The notes: a model not told the origin generated them from the sequence alone. A DNA stretch of 53,759 bases from Kocuria sp. (GCF_030530945.1 NZ_JAUMTZ010000002.1:273954-327712); one strand, 5' to 3'; positions 1-7,838 are shown, counted from the stretch's first letter. Program-made: numbers and translations.

Positions 1-213
1 GTGGCCGCCGGTGTAGCCGCCGTTGGCGTAGCCCTGGCCGTTCTGGTCCGAATACCCCTGCCCCCCGGTGGAGTACTGGCCGTACCGGTTCTCGTCGGGG
101 TGCTGCTCCCCGCCGGTCCCGGAAGCGGGGTCCTGGGCGTACTGCCCGTACTCCGGCTGCCGGCTGCCCGAGGCCGAGGAGGACCCCGACTGCTCGTTGG
201 AACGCTCGTTCAT
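1..213 (-). CDS. N-terminal fragment of a Gly/Gln/Tyr-rich protein
   Basis: A reading frame on the minus strand starts with ATG at 213 and runs off the left edge after 71 codons. The visible protein begins MNERSNEQSGSSSASG and is low complexity, rich in G, Q, Y, S and N, with repeated YGQY/GYxNGGY-like units. There is no membrane segment or enzyme motif in the visible part. A GAAAGG element about 10 bases upstream of the ATG is a reasonable ribosome binding site. Such tails often precede membrane domains in actinobacterial proteins (RDD, DUF4190, HtrA-like), but the body of this protein lies outside the window, so I give no function. The gene lies downstream of ssrA on the same strand, separated from it by a terminator hairpin. 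Confidence 0.6.
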   Translation of the reverse strand, partial: MNERSNEQSGSSSASGSRQPEYGQYAQDPASGTGGEQHPDENRYGQYSTGGQGYSDQNGQGYANGGYTGGH

Positions 214-335
214 GGAAACGCCTGCCTTTCGGTCGTGGTGATCCGTGTCCTGAGCCAGTGTTTCACACGGGCCTGCCCGGTACGGGAGCGGTGAAGGGGT
301 CCTGCCGACGCTCGGCACGAGACCCCAGGGCATGG

Positions 336-367
336 AAAACGCCCCGGACCCGAGGGCCCGAGGCGTT
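336..367 (-). terminator. Intrinsic terminator downstream of ssrA
   Basis: Read on the minus strand, an AACGCCTCGG arm pairs with CCGGGGCGTT (one mismatch side by side) around a GC-rich loop, and the 3' arm ends in TTTT. It lies 24 bases past the 3' end of the tmRNA, so it probably ends that transcript. Confidence 0.75.
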
Positions 368-391
368 CAGGGTGTCCGAGGACACCATTTG

Positions 392-756
392 TGGAGATGG
401 GGGGAATTGAACCCCCGTCCGATGCAGCATTGTCAGGGCTTCTCCGGGTGCAGTGTGCTTGCAGGTTTCTCAGTCCCGGCCATCTCGCACACGAGTGGCC
501 GCCGGACTCAGTCACGTAGAAGTCCCCTGGACGTCCGTGACGTACGTCCAGAGCAGTGACCTTCTAGCTGATGTCAGGTCCCAGGTCGAAGGTGAACCTG
601 GGCTGACAGACTGCTCAGGCTACTTACGCAGCGAGAGCGAAGTCAGTGCGCTTGGATTTGGCACTTATATTTTTACAGAGAGCGTTTACGAGATGACTCT
701 GCATCCTCGACCCGCTTCCCCTGTCTCAACTCACATCGTCGAAACCGATCATCCCC
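392..756 (-). ncRNA. ssrA: Transfer-messenger RNA (tmRNA)
   Basis: tmRNA rescues ribosomes stalled on broken mRNA by acting first as tRNA-Ala and then as a short mRNA. The 5' end starts GGGGATG and can pair with CATCTCC at the 3' end, including a G3-U70 wobble that is the alanine identity signal. A T-arm GGGGG-TTCAATT-CCCCC sits just before the acceptor strand. The tag reading frame lies at 662-624 and encodes AKSKRTDFALAA, ending in the LAA degradation signal typical of the family. Size is about 365 nt, normal for a one-piece tmRNA. The base after discriminator A73 continues CAA in the genome, so the 3' CCA is not encoded and must be added by a nucleotidyltransferase. The partner gene smpB is about 3.6 kb upstream on the same strand. 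Confidence 0.95.
624..662 (-). other. tmRNA tag-peptide reading frame
   Basis: Thirteen codons from resume codon GCC to TAA encode AKSKRTDFALAA. With the alanine carried by the tmRNA itself, the appended peptide would be A-AKSKRTDFALAA. The C-terminal LAA is the ClpXP-type degron. The TDFALAA ending is common in actinobacterial tags. Confidence 0.92.
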
Positions 757-1016
757 GTATTCATTTTTCAATGAGCGTCCACTCGGCGGAACATTCTCTG
801 CCCGCGTCGTGGACAGCCCAGCGTACGTCCGCTCGCGCCCGCCCGTCAACATCCCCGCCGGACAGCCCGAACCCCCGGGCCGGTCACCGCGACGCCGGGA
901 CCTTGTCCTCCCCCGCCCCGTGCCCTACGGTGGGGGCCATGTCCCGATGAGTCCCCACCGAATCCCCGCGCCCGAGGCCACCGCCCGGCGGGGACCGCGA
1001 CCGTCAGAGGACTCCC

Positions 1017-2777
1017 GTGAACTCATCCCACCTGAGCTCCCCCGTGCCCGGACGCCGGGACATATCCGCCCACCCGGCCACGTCCACCGGAACGCACCTG
1101 GCTGTGGACGGCGTCTCCGCGTCGTACGGCACCCACCGTGTCCTCACGGACATCTCCTTCACGGTGGCAGCCGGTCGCCCCACCGGACTGATCGGCGAGA
1201 ATGGCTCCGGCAAGTCCACCCTCCTGCGCATCCTCGCGGGTCTCCGGGCGCCGGATGCCGGAACGGTGCGTGCCGTCGGCCCCGGGGGTGGTGCCGCCCG
1301 CGTGGGATTGCTGCACCAGGAACCACCTTTCGCGCCGCAGGACACCGTGGCCCAGGCCGTGGAGAACGCGGTGCGCCCCACCCGCCAGGCGGCCCGCACC
1401 GTCGACGACGCTGCCCAGGCCCTGGCCGCCGCACCGCACGACGAGCGGGCGAGCGCCCACTATGCCGACGCACTGGAGGCCGCGGAGCGCACCGGCGCGT
1501 GGAACGTGGACACCACGATCGACGCCGCACTGGAGGGGCTCAGCCTGGCTCACATTCCGCGGAACCGACGGACCGGAGAGCTCTCCGGCGGCCAGCGGGC
1601 GCGCCTGTCCCTCGCCTGGACACTGCTTCGCGCCCCGGACGTGCTGCTGCTGGACGAGCCCACGAACCACCTGGACGACGCCGCCCTCGACTACGTGTCC
1701 GGCACGCTGCGCTCGTGGCCCGGCCCAGTGCTGCTCGCGAGCCACGATCGCGCGTTCCTGGACGCCACCGTCGGCTCGCTCGTGGACCTGGATCCGGCGC
1801 CGCGCCCGCACGCCACGACCGCGGACCTGGTGGGTGACGGCACAGGCACGGGGATCGGCGTGACGCGGTTCAGCGGCACCTACTCGCAGTACGTGCTGGC
1901 ACGACTGGACGCCCGCGAGCGCTGGGAACGCACCTACCGGGACGAGCAGGCGCAGCTGCAGAAGCTGCGGGCCGCGGTCAAGGAGCAGCAGAGGGTGGGT
2001 CACCCCGACCGGGCCCCGCGCACGGAAGCACGGGCCGCCAGGAAGTTCTACGCGGACCGGAACGCCACCGTGGTCTCGCGGCGCGTCAACGACGCCCGCT
2101 CGCGCCTGGCCGCGCTGGAGGAGGCGCAGGTGCGCAGGCCACCGCAGGAGCTGTTCTTCCGGGGTCTGACCGCGGCAGACGACGACGCCGCACGCCACCT
2201 CCGGGCGTCCGGGCCCATGCTCACGGCCTCCCGAGCGGCAGTGGCACACCGGCTCGCACCGGTTTCTCTGGCCGTGAGCGCCGGCGAGAAGTGGTTGCTC
2301 ACCGGGCCCAACGGCTCGGGCAAGTCAACGCTCCTACGCCTCCTCACGGGCGGGCTGGACCCCACGAGCGGGTCCGTGCACCGCGCCCCGGGTGTGCGCG
2401 TGGGGCTGCTCGGTCAGGACGACACCCTCGCGGACGCCGACCCCGACCGGACCGTCGCCCAGGTCTACACGGACCGCATTGGAGTGGACCGGGCGGATGC
2501 CGTGCCGCTGGGGACCTTCGGACTGCTCGCGGGGCGGGACGAGAACCGGCGGCTGGGCGCGCTGAGCGTGGGACAGCGGCGTCGTCTGGCGCTGGCCGTG
2601 CTGCTCGCGGACCCGCCACAGGTGCTGCTGCTGGACGAGCCCACGAACCACTTCTCCCTGGTGCTCGCCACGCAGCTGGAGGCGGCCCTGCCGGGGTACC
2701 CGGGGACCGTCGTCGTCGCCTCCCACGACCGCTGGCTGCGCAGGACGTGGGCCGGGCGGCACCTGTCCCTGGCATGA
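1017..2777 (+). CDS. ABC-F family ATPase, ribosome-protection type
   Basis: This 586-residue protein has two ABC domains and no membrane segment, the layout of ABC-F proteins that bind the ribosomal E site and displace antibiotics or ease stalling. The first domain has Walker A GENGSGKST (about 60-68), signature LSGGQRARLSLAW and Walker B VLLLDEPTNHLDD. The second has Walker A GPNGSGKST (near 435), signature LSVGQRRRLALAV and Walker B VLLLDEPTNHFS. A charged linker between the domains fits the ribosome-facing interdomain segment. LSVGQ and NHFS in the second half resemble the actinobacterial macrolide/lincosamide-resistance branch (TlrC, OleB, CarA) more than housekeeping EttA. The GTG start follows AGAGG by 6-7 bases. 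The gene is alone on the plus strand between ssrA and a convergent MFS gene. The drug substrate cannot be told from sequence. Confidence 0.85.
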   Translation: MNSSHLSSPVPGRRDISAHPATSTGTHLAVDGVSASYGTHRVLTDISFTVAAGRPTGLIGENGSGKSTLLRILAGLRAPDAGTVRAVGPGGGAARVGLLHQEPPFAPQDTVAQAVENAVRPTRQAARTVDDAAQALAAAPHDERASAHYADALEAAERTGAWNVDTTIDAALEGLSLAHIPRNRRTGELSGGQRARLSLAWTLLRAPDVLLLDEPTNHLDDAALDYVSGTLRSWPGPVLLASHDRAFLDATVGSLVDLDPAPRPHATTADLVGDGTGTGIGVTRFSGTYSQYVLARLDARERWERTYRDEQAQLQKLRAAVKEQQRVGHPDRAPRTEARAARKFYADRNATVVSRRVNDARSRLAALEEAQVRRPPQELFFRGLTAADDDAARHLRASGPMLTASRAAVAHRLAPVSLAVSAGEKWLLTGPNGSGKSTLLRLLTGGLDPTSGSVHRAPGVRVGLLGQDDTLADADPDRTVAQVYTDRIGVDRADAVPLGTFGLLAGRDENRRLGALSVGQRRRLALAVLLADPPQVLLLDEPTNHFSLVLATQLEAALPGYPGTVVVASHDRWLRRTWAGRHLSLA

Positions 2778-2794
2778 GGACCCGGCCGTGAGAA

Positions 2795-2822
2795 GGCCCC
2801 GGAGGACAGGGCCTCCGGGGCC
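2795..2822. terminator. Bidirectional GC-rich hairpin between convergent genes
   Basis: An 11-bp perfect stem (GGCCCCGGAGG with CCTCCGGGGCC) closes a 6-base loop. It lies between the ABC-F stop and the end of the convergent MFS gene. No T-tract follows on either strand, so termination may be less than complete. Confidence 0.65.
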
Positions 2823-2844
2823 CGCGGGTCCCGGGGAACCGGCG

Positions 2845-4251
2845 CTAGGACCGCCGCTGGGTGCGGGGCAGGCTCAGGGTATCCGCCATCTCCTCCAGGG
2901 GCACCTGCTTCGTCTCGGGCATGATCTTCACAACCCACACGAGCTGGAGCACCATGAACAGGAAGAACGCCAGGAACGCGACCCCGCCCCCCAGGCTGGC
3001 GGCCACGCCGGGGAAGGTCCACGACGTGACGGCCGCGAAGAACCAGTGGACGAAGCTGCCCAGCGCCTGCCCCTGCGCACGCACCTTGGTGGGGAAGATC
3101 TCGGCGATGAACACCCAGATCACGGCACCCTGTCCGAACGCGTGCGACGCGATGAACACCACGAGTCCCGCCAGGACGACCATGGCCCGCCCCGGACCGA
3201 ACTGACCGTCCCCGGTGAGGAACACCAGGGCGATGGCCCCGAGCGACACGAGGTACCCGATGCTGCCCACCAGCATGAGCCGCCTGCGGCCGAACCTGTC
3301 GATCACGAACAGCGCGGCCATGGTGGCCAGCAGGTTCACGAGACCCACCGCGATGGACTGCAGCAGCGCCACGTCCCCGCTGGCCCCGGCCATCGTGAAG
3401 ATGTCGGGGGCGTAGTAGAGCACCGCGTTGATGCCCGACAGCTGGTTGAAGGCCGCGATCGCCACAGCGAGCAGGATGGTGCGCCGGTGGGACGAGGTGA
3501 AGAGCGTTGCCGAGGACTGCTCGCGCTCCTGCCTGGCGCTCTTCTCCATCTCCGCGAACTCGGCCTCGAGCTCCGCCTCCGTGGAGGTGAGCCGCGCGAG
3601 AACCTGACGGGAGCGCTCCACCATGCCCCGGATGTACAGCCACCTGGGGCTCTCCGGAACGGTGAAGACCAGCGCGAAGAACACGAGGGCCGGAACCGCC
3701 TCGATCCCGAACATCCACCGCCACGCCACGTCACCGGCCATCCAGGTGGCAATGACCCAGTTGGACACGTAGGCGAGCAGGATCCCCAGAACCACGTTGA
3801 ACTGCACCAGACCCACCAGGCGGCCCCGCTGGCGCGCCGGGGAGATCTCGGTGGTGTAGATGGGGGCCACCACGCTGGCGGCTCCCACCCCAATCCCGCC
3901 CAGGAAGCGGAAGAGCATGAACAGGTACCAGTCGGACACCACCGCACTGCCGATGGCGGAGACGAAGTACAGCACCCCGATGACCAGGAGCACCTTCTTG
4001 CGTCCGAACCTGTTGGCCGGCTGCCCGGCCGACAGGGCACCGATGATCGTGCCGATCAGTGCCGTGGCCACCGTGAAGCCCAGACCGAATCCGGAGAGGT
4101 CGAAGACCTCGGTGAGGGACTTGGTGGTTCCGGAGATGACGGCGGTGTCGAAGCCGAACAGCAACCCGCCCAGCGCCGCCACGACAGCGCTGCGCAGCAC
4201 CAGAGGGGTGAGACGGCGGTCCGTCGCCTGAGCACGGGATGGTGGTGTCAC
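2845..4251 (-). CDS. MFS sugar porter (sugar:H+ symporter type)
   Basis: A 468-residue, 12-helix major facilitator with sugar-porter family marks: an RFGRKK loop after the second helix, a FLGGIGVGAASVVAPIYTTE stretch in the fifth-helix region, PESPRWL after helix six, RFGRR after helix eight, and PETK near the C-terminus. These match the bacterial XylE/GalP/AraE/GlcP group, which import a monosaccharide with a proton across the cytoplasmic membrane. I start at GTG 4251, which follows AAAGGGGAT by about 4 bases; an upstream in-frame ATG at 4311 lacks a binding site. A -10-like TACGAT lies at 4310-4315. The gene stands between smpB and the ABC-F gene and is not an obvious member of either operon. 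The sugar is not predictable; xylose, galactose, arabinose and glucose are all possible. Confidence 0.88.
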   Translation of the reverse strand: MTPPSRAQATDRRLTPLVLRSAVVAALGGLLFGFDTAVISGTTKSLTEVFDLSGFGLGFTVATALIGTIIGALSAGQPANRFGRKKVLLVIGVLYFVSAIGSAVVSDWYLFMLFRFLGGIGVGAASVVAPIYTTEISPARQRGRLVGLVQFNVVLGILLAYVSNWVIATWMAGDVAWRWMFGIEAVPALVFFALVFTVPESPRWLYIRGMVERSRQVLARLTSTEAELEAEFAEMEKSARQEREQSSATLFTSSHRRTILLAVAIAAFNQLSGINAVLYYAPDIFTMAGASGDVALLQSIAVGLVNLLATMAALFVIDRFGRRRLMLVGSIGYLVSLGAIALVFLTGDGQFGPGRAMVVLAGLVVFIASHAFGQGAVIWVFIAEIFPTKVRAQGQALGSFVHWFFAAVTSWTFPGVAASLGGGVAFLAFFLFMVLQLVWVVKIMPETKQVPLEEMADTLSLPRTQRRS

Positions 4252-4309
4252 GGTGATCCCCTTTGAAACCGTTGGGTGTCCCCGGCCACATCGGCCGCGG
4301 TGAGCACCC

Positions 4310-4315
4310 ATCGTA
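4310..4315 (-). promoter_or_regulatory. Possible -10 element for the MFS gene
   Basis: TACGAT (minus strand) lies about 59 bases upstream of the GTG start. No good -35 is visible at 16-18 bases, so this is a weak call. Confidence 0.3.
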
Positions 4316-4387
4316 GGGGTTCCCGCGCTGCGCGGTGGTCGACTCCCGATCGTGTCGCGGGCGGCGCAGGGGGACGGGCGGCCCGGG

Positions 4388-4876
4388 TCAGCCCCGCATG
4401 TTGCGGTAGCGCATGGCGCGCTGTGCCTCGCGGTTGTCCTGCTTCTCGCGCAGGGTCTGGCGCTTGTCGTACTCGCGCTTGCCGCGCGCCACCGCGATCT
4501 CCACCTTCACGCGCTTGCCGTGCACGAAGTACAGGGACAGCGGGATGATCGTGTAGCCGGCCTCGCGCGTCTTGCCCGCGATCTTGTCCAGCTCGGAGCG
4601 GTGCAGCAGCAGCTTGCGACGCCGCCGGGCCGAGTGGTTCGTCCACGACCCCTGCAGGTACTCCGGAATGTGGGCGTGCTCGAGCCACAGCTCCCCGCGG
4701 CTGTCGAACTGGCAGAACGCATCCACCAGGGACGCCCTGCCCATGCGCAGCGACTTCACCTCCGTGCCCATGAGCGCCAGACCGGCCTCGTAGGTGTCGT
4801 GGATGGTGTAGTCGTGCCGCGCCTTCTTGTTGTTGGCCACGATCTGGCGGCCGTCGTCAGCGTTCTTCTTGGCCAT
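4388..4876 (-). CDS. smpB: SsrA-binding protein SmpB
   Basis: SmpB binds the tRNA-like part of tmRNA and brings it to stalled ribosomes. The 162-residue protein has the family hallmarks: NKKARHDYTIHDTYEAGLAL near the N-terminus, GTEVKSLRMGRASLVDAF, an IPEYLQGSW-type segment, HRSELDKIAG, and a basic C-terminal tail (GKREYDKRQTLREKQDNREAQRAMR) that folds as a helix in the mRNA channel. I choose ATG 4876 because AAAGGAAG precedes it by about 9 bases and MAKK starts are typical; the longer start at 4912 has weaker support. It lies 117 bases downstream of prfB with no terminator seen, so the two are probably co-transcribed. In many actinobacteria ftsE and ftsX sit between them; they are absent here. 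Confidence 0.95.
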   Translation of the reverse strand: MAKKNADDGRQIVANNKKARHDYTIHDTYEAGLALMGTEVKSLRMGRASLVDAFCQFDSRGELWLEHAHIPEYLQGSWTNHSARRRRKLLLHRSELDKIAGKTREAGYTIIPLSLYFVHGKRVKVEIAVARGKREYDKRQTLREKQDNREAQRAMRYRNMRG

Positions 4877-4993
4877 CGGCCCGTTCTTCCTTTGCTCGCT
4901 CCCCCGCACCACCGCGGCGTCCGCGTCCCGGATCTGCTCCTCCGCGCGGGAGGCGGCTCACGGAACGGGTGACCGCGCTGGGTTGCCGGGGGC

Positions 4994-6112
4994 TCAGTCG
5001 TCGCCCTCGCGGCGCGCTCCGGCGCGCCAGCGGATGCCTTCGTCGATGAACTTGTCGATCCCGCCGTCGAACACGGAGGAGGGGTTGCCCTCCTCGTAGT
5101 TGGTGCGCAGGTCCTTGACCATCTGGTAGGGGTTCAGCACGTAGGAGCGCATCTGGTCCCCCCAGGAGGCCTTGACGTCCCCGGCCATCTCCTTCTTCTT
5201 GGCGTCCGCCTCCTCCTGCCGCAGCAGCAGCAGGCGGGACTGCAGGACGCGCAGCGCGGCGGCGCGGTTCTGGATCTGGGACTTCTCGTTCTGCATGGAC
5301 ACCACGATCCCGGTGGGCACGTGGGTCATGCGCACCGCGGAGTCCGTGGTGTTCACGGACTGTCCACCGGGGCCCGAGGAGCGGAACACGTCCACCTTCA
5401 GCTCGGACTCGGGGATCTCCACGGTGTCGTCGGACTCGATCAGCGGGATGACCTCCACCGCGGCGAACGAGGTCTGTCGACGGCCCTGGTTGTCGAACGG
5501 GGAGATGCGCACCAGTCGGTGCGTGCCCGCCTCCACCGAGAGGGTGCCGAACGCGTACGGCGCCTTGACCTCGAACGTGGCGGACTTCAGCCCCGCCTCC
5601 TCCGCGTAGGAGGTGTCCAGGACCTTGGTGGGGTACCCGTGGCGCTCGGCCCAGCGCAGGTACATGCGCATGAGGATCTCCGCGAAGTCCGCGGCGTCCA
5701 CGCCACCGGCACCGGAGCGGATGGTCACCACGGCCTCGCGCTCGTCGTACTCGCCGGCCAGCAGGGTCTGGATCTCCAGCTCGGACAGCGCCTTCTGGAT
5801 GGACTCCAGCTCCACCGCGGCGGCGTCCCGGGTCTCCTGGTCATCCTCGTCCTCCGCGAGCTCCACCATGACCTCGAGGTCGTCGATGCGGCTCTCCAGC
5901 TTGGCCAGCCGGTCCACCTTGGACTGCTTGTGGGAGAGCTGGGAGGTGACCTTCTGGGCCTCGTCCGGGTTGTCCCACAGGTCCGGCGCGGCCGCCTGCT
6001 GCTCCAGCTCCGTGATCTCCTTCTGCAGCGTCTCGGCGTCGCTGACAGCGGCCACCGATTCGTAGGTGGCGCGGAGGGCGCGGATTTCTGCGGGGTAGTC
6101 AATGGAGGCCAT
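4994..6112 (-). CDS. prfB: Peptide chain release factor 2 (RF2)
   Basis: RF2 reads UGA and UAA stop codons and triggers peptide release. The 372-residue protein shows the SPF stop-recognition tripeptide at 204-206 and the catalytic GGQ at 249-251 inside RSSGPGGQSVN. The N-terminal 120 residues form the helical domain 1. The frame is continuous from ATG with no in-frame UGA near codon 26, so the autoregulatory +1 frameshift known in Escherichia coli and many other bacteria is absent. A TAAAGT -10-like hexamer ends 8 bases before the ATG and there is no Shine-Dalgarno sequence, so a leaderless or nearly leaderless mRNA is likely. It is divergent from the GlgC-like gene and followed by smpB. Confidence 0.95.
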   Translation of the reverse strand: MASIDYPAEIRALRATYESVAAVSDAETLQKEITELEQQAAAPDLWDNPDEAQKVTSQLSHKQSKVDRLAKLESRIDDLEVMVELAEDEDDQETRDAAAVELESIQKALSELEIQTLLAGEYDEREAVVTIRSGAGGVDAADFAEILMRMYLRWAERHGYPTKVLDTSYAEEAGLKSATFEVKAPYAFGTLSVEAGTHRLVRISPFDNQGRRQTSFAAVEVIPLIESDDTVEIPESELKVDVFRSSGPGGQSVNTTDSAVRMTHVPTGIVVSMQNEKSQIQNRAAALRVLQSRLLLLRQEEADAKKKEMAGDVKASWGDQMRSYVLNPYQMVKDLRTNYEEGNPSSVFDGGIDKFIDEGIRWRAGARREGDD

Positions 6113-6120
6113 GGCAGATC

Positions 6121-6126
6121 ACTTTA
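6121..6126 (-). promoter_or_regulatory. -10 element for a leaderless prfB transcript
   Basis: TAAAGT on the minus strand is followed by 8 bases and then the prfB ATG. The spacing places the transcription start at or next to the A of the start codon. No Shine-Dalgarno sequence is present. Confidence 0.5.
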
Positions 6127-6155
6127 CGTCATGGCCCCCGCGCCCCGGGAGTCGG

Positions 6156-6161
6156 TAGGCT
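6156..6161 (+). promoter_or_regulatory. Possible -10 element for the GlgC-like gene
   Basis: TAGGCT fits TAnnnT and lies 33 bases before the ATG, leaving room for the AAGGAG ribosome binding site seen at 6182-6187. Confidence 0.4.
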
Positions 6162-6194
6162 CAGCAGCGATTCCCCCTGCTAAGGAGACTGACG

Positions 6195-7367
6195 ATGGAA
6201 CGTCCCACCGTGCTCGCACTGGTCCTCGCCGGAGGGAAGGGCTCCCGGCTGGGTCCCCTCACCGAACACGTGGTGAAGCCCGCGCTGCCCGTGGGCGGCA
6301 CCTACCGGCTCATCGACATCTCGCTGTCCAACCTGGTGCACTCCCACATCACGGACGTCTGGATGGTGCAGCAGTACCTTCCCCACGACCTCAACGCCTA
6401 CATGGCCGGCGGACGCCCCTGGGACCTGGACCGCTCCCACGGCGGCCTCCAAGTGCTCCCGCCCTACCAGGGTGCGGACGGGGAGGGCTTCGCCACCGGC
6501 AACTCGGACTCCATCTTCCGACAGGCGGACCTGATCCGGGAGGCTGACCCGGACCTGGTGCTCGTGCTCTCCGCGGACCACCTCTACACGGTGGACTTCC
6601 GGGACGTGGTGGGCACGCACCTGAGCAAGCGCGCGGACCTCACCATGGTCACCACGCAGGTCCGCGAGGACCCCTCCCGCTACAGCGTGGTGCAGACGGA
6701 CGAGTTCGGCCACGTCACGGACTTCGCGTACAAGCCGGAGGAGCCGCAGGGGGACCTGGTGGCCGGGGAGATGTTCCTCTTCACCACGGACGTCCTGCTG
6801 GAGGCCCTGGAGCACCTTCAGGACCAGCTCGGCGAGCTGGGCGACTACGGGGAGGACCTCATCCCCCACGTCATGGAGCACCACACCGTGGTGGAGCACC
6901 GGCACACGGGCTACTGGATGGACCTGGGCACCATCCAGTCCTACTGGACCGCGCAGCAGCAGCTCCTGGACGGGGACGGCGCCACCCTGGACGACCCCGC
7001 CTGGCCCATCTGGAGCGGCCAGGCTCCCCTGCTGCCGGGCTTCATCGCGGACGACGCCGCGGTCACCCGCTCGTTCGTGGCTCCCGGCGCGCACGTGGCC
7101 GGCACCGTGGAGCACTCCGTGGTCGGGGAGAACGTGGTGGTCGAGTCCGGTGCTGTGGTGCGCAACTGCGTGCTCCTGGACGGCGTGCACGTGGGCTCCG
7201 GCGTGGAGCTGCTGAACGTGGTCGCGGACACCGGCGCCCACATCTCCGGAGGCTCCCGGCGCGGCTCGCCCCAGCACGTGACCGTGATCGACCGGGAGGG
7301 CACGGTGGGGGCGCGCGAGGCGTTCGACACCTCTGCGGCCCTGCCCCGTGACGCCGAGAAGTACTGA
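6195..7367 (+). CDS. GlgC-like glucose-1-phosphate adenylyltransferase family protein
   Basis: A 390-residue sugar-nucleotide transferase. The N-terminal Rossmann-like domain has LAGGKGSRLGPLTEHVVKPA, the nucleotide-binding loop with its Arg and Lys, then RLIDISLSNLVHS, and LSADHLYTVDF with the metal-binding Asp. The last 100 residues show spaced hydrophobic/Val-Gly repeats (AGTVEHSVVGENVVVESGAVVRNCVLLDGVHVG) of a left-handed beta helix. This is the GlgC layout, which makes ADP-glucose for glycogen or related alpha-glucans. Differences from classical GlgC, such as GNSDSIFR in place of the GNADAV-type segment and PALPVGG in place of PAVxFGG, suggest a divergent paralogue whose nucleotide or sugar preference may differ. 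AAGGAG lies 8 bases before the ATG. It is followed by a small basic ORF. Confidence 0.75.
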   Translation: MERPTVLALVLAGGKGSRLGPLTEHVVKPALPVGGTYRLIDISLSNLVHSHITDVWMVQQYLPHDLNAYMAGGRPWDLDRSHGGLQVLPPYQGADGEGFATGNSDSIFRQADLIREADPDLVLVLSADHLYTVDFRDVVGTHLSKRADLTMVTTQVREDPSRYSVVQTDEFGHVTDFAYKPEEPQGDLVAGEMFLFTTDVLLEALEHLQDQLGELGDYGEDLIPHVMEHHTVVEHRHTGYWMDLGTIQSYWTAQQQLLDGDGATLDDPAWPIWSGQAPLLPGFIADDAAVTRSFVAPGAHVAGTVEHSVVGENVVVESGAVVRNCVLLDGVHVGSGVELLNVVADTGAHISGGSRRGSPQHVTVIDREGTVGAREAFDTSAALPRDAEKY

Positions 7368-7555
7368 GGTCACCGCGCATGGCCCACCGACCTGTGCGCG
7401 CCGCCTGCCCCCCGCGCCACGGTCCCCGCCCGTTCCTGCAGCCCTGGACCTGGCCCGTCGTGGGGCCTCGGACCCCGCCCGTTCCCGCGCACCACGGGAC
7501 CGGCCCGCACCCTGAACCACACCCGTCAGAACCGTTCCGAAAGGACCACAGCCCA

Positions 7556-7723
7556 ATGTTCCGCTCCTCCCGCACCACCCTCGGCCCCGCACTCCGCAGG
7601 GAGCTGCTGCGCACCGTTCGGCACCAGGGCGGGCGCAGGCTGCTGAGGCTCGCCCTGCTCCTCCCGCCGCTGCGCTGGCTGAGCCTGCCGCTGCGCGCCC
7701 TCGGGGTGTTCCGCGGCCGCTGA
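7556..7723 (+). CDS. Small basic hypothetical protein (55 aa)
   Basis: ATG at 7556 follows GAAAGGACC by about 10 bases. The 55-residue product begins MFRSSRTTLGPALRRELLRT and continues with a Leu/Arg-rich stretch (LLRLALLLPPLRWLSLPLRALG). It is strongly basic and could form an amphipathic or membrane-surface helix. It lies 188 bases after the GlgC-like gene and directly before a strong terminator hairpin, which favours a real short gene. I know no family for it. Third codon positions are G/C-rich as in neighbours, but in such a GC-rich genome a chance frame cannot be excluded. Confidence 0.45.
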   Translation: MFRSSRTTLGPALRRELLRTVRHQGGRRLLRLALLLPPLRWLSLPLRALGVFRGR

Positions 7724-7741
7724 GGGGACGGGCGCAACACA

Positions 7742-7783
7742 GGGCCGGGGCGACGTCGTCGGACAACGACGCCGCCCCGGCCC
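7742..7783. terminator. Bidirectional hairpin between the small ORF and the DoxX gene
   Basis: GGGCCGGGGCG pairs with CGCCCCGGCCC, with a further inner ACGTCGT/ACGACG pairing. TT follows on the plus strand only. The hairpin sits between convergent genes. Confidence 0.7.
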
Positions 7784-7838
7784 TTCTCGTGGCAGCTGCA
7801 CCGCGCGGGCGCCTCTCCTACGCCGGGCCCCCGAGGGG

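Noticed and set aside
809..1837. 342-codon frame overlapping the start of the ABC-F gene
   Set aside because: It reads the ABC-F gene in another frame and gives an Arg/Pro/Gly-rich product without motifs.
2845..4251. Naming the sugar porter as a xylose or galactose transporter
   Set aside because: The motifs fix the family but not the sugar, and no catabolic genes lie nearby.
2788..4266. 492-codon plus-strand frame over the MFS gene
   Set aside because: The minus-strand frame is a convincing sugar porter; this one is His/Glu/Gln-rich low complexity.
6030..6112. Programmed +1 frameshift in prfB
   Set aside because: The frame is open from the ATG with no in-frame TGA in the first 40 codons, so no frameshift is needed.
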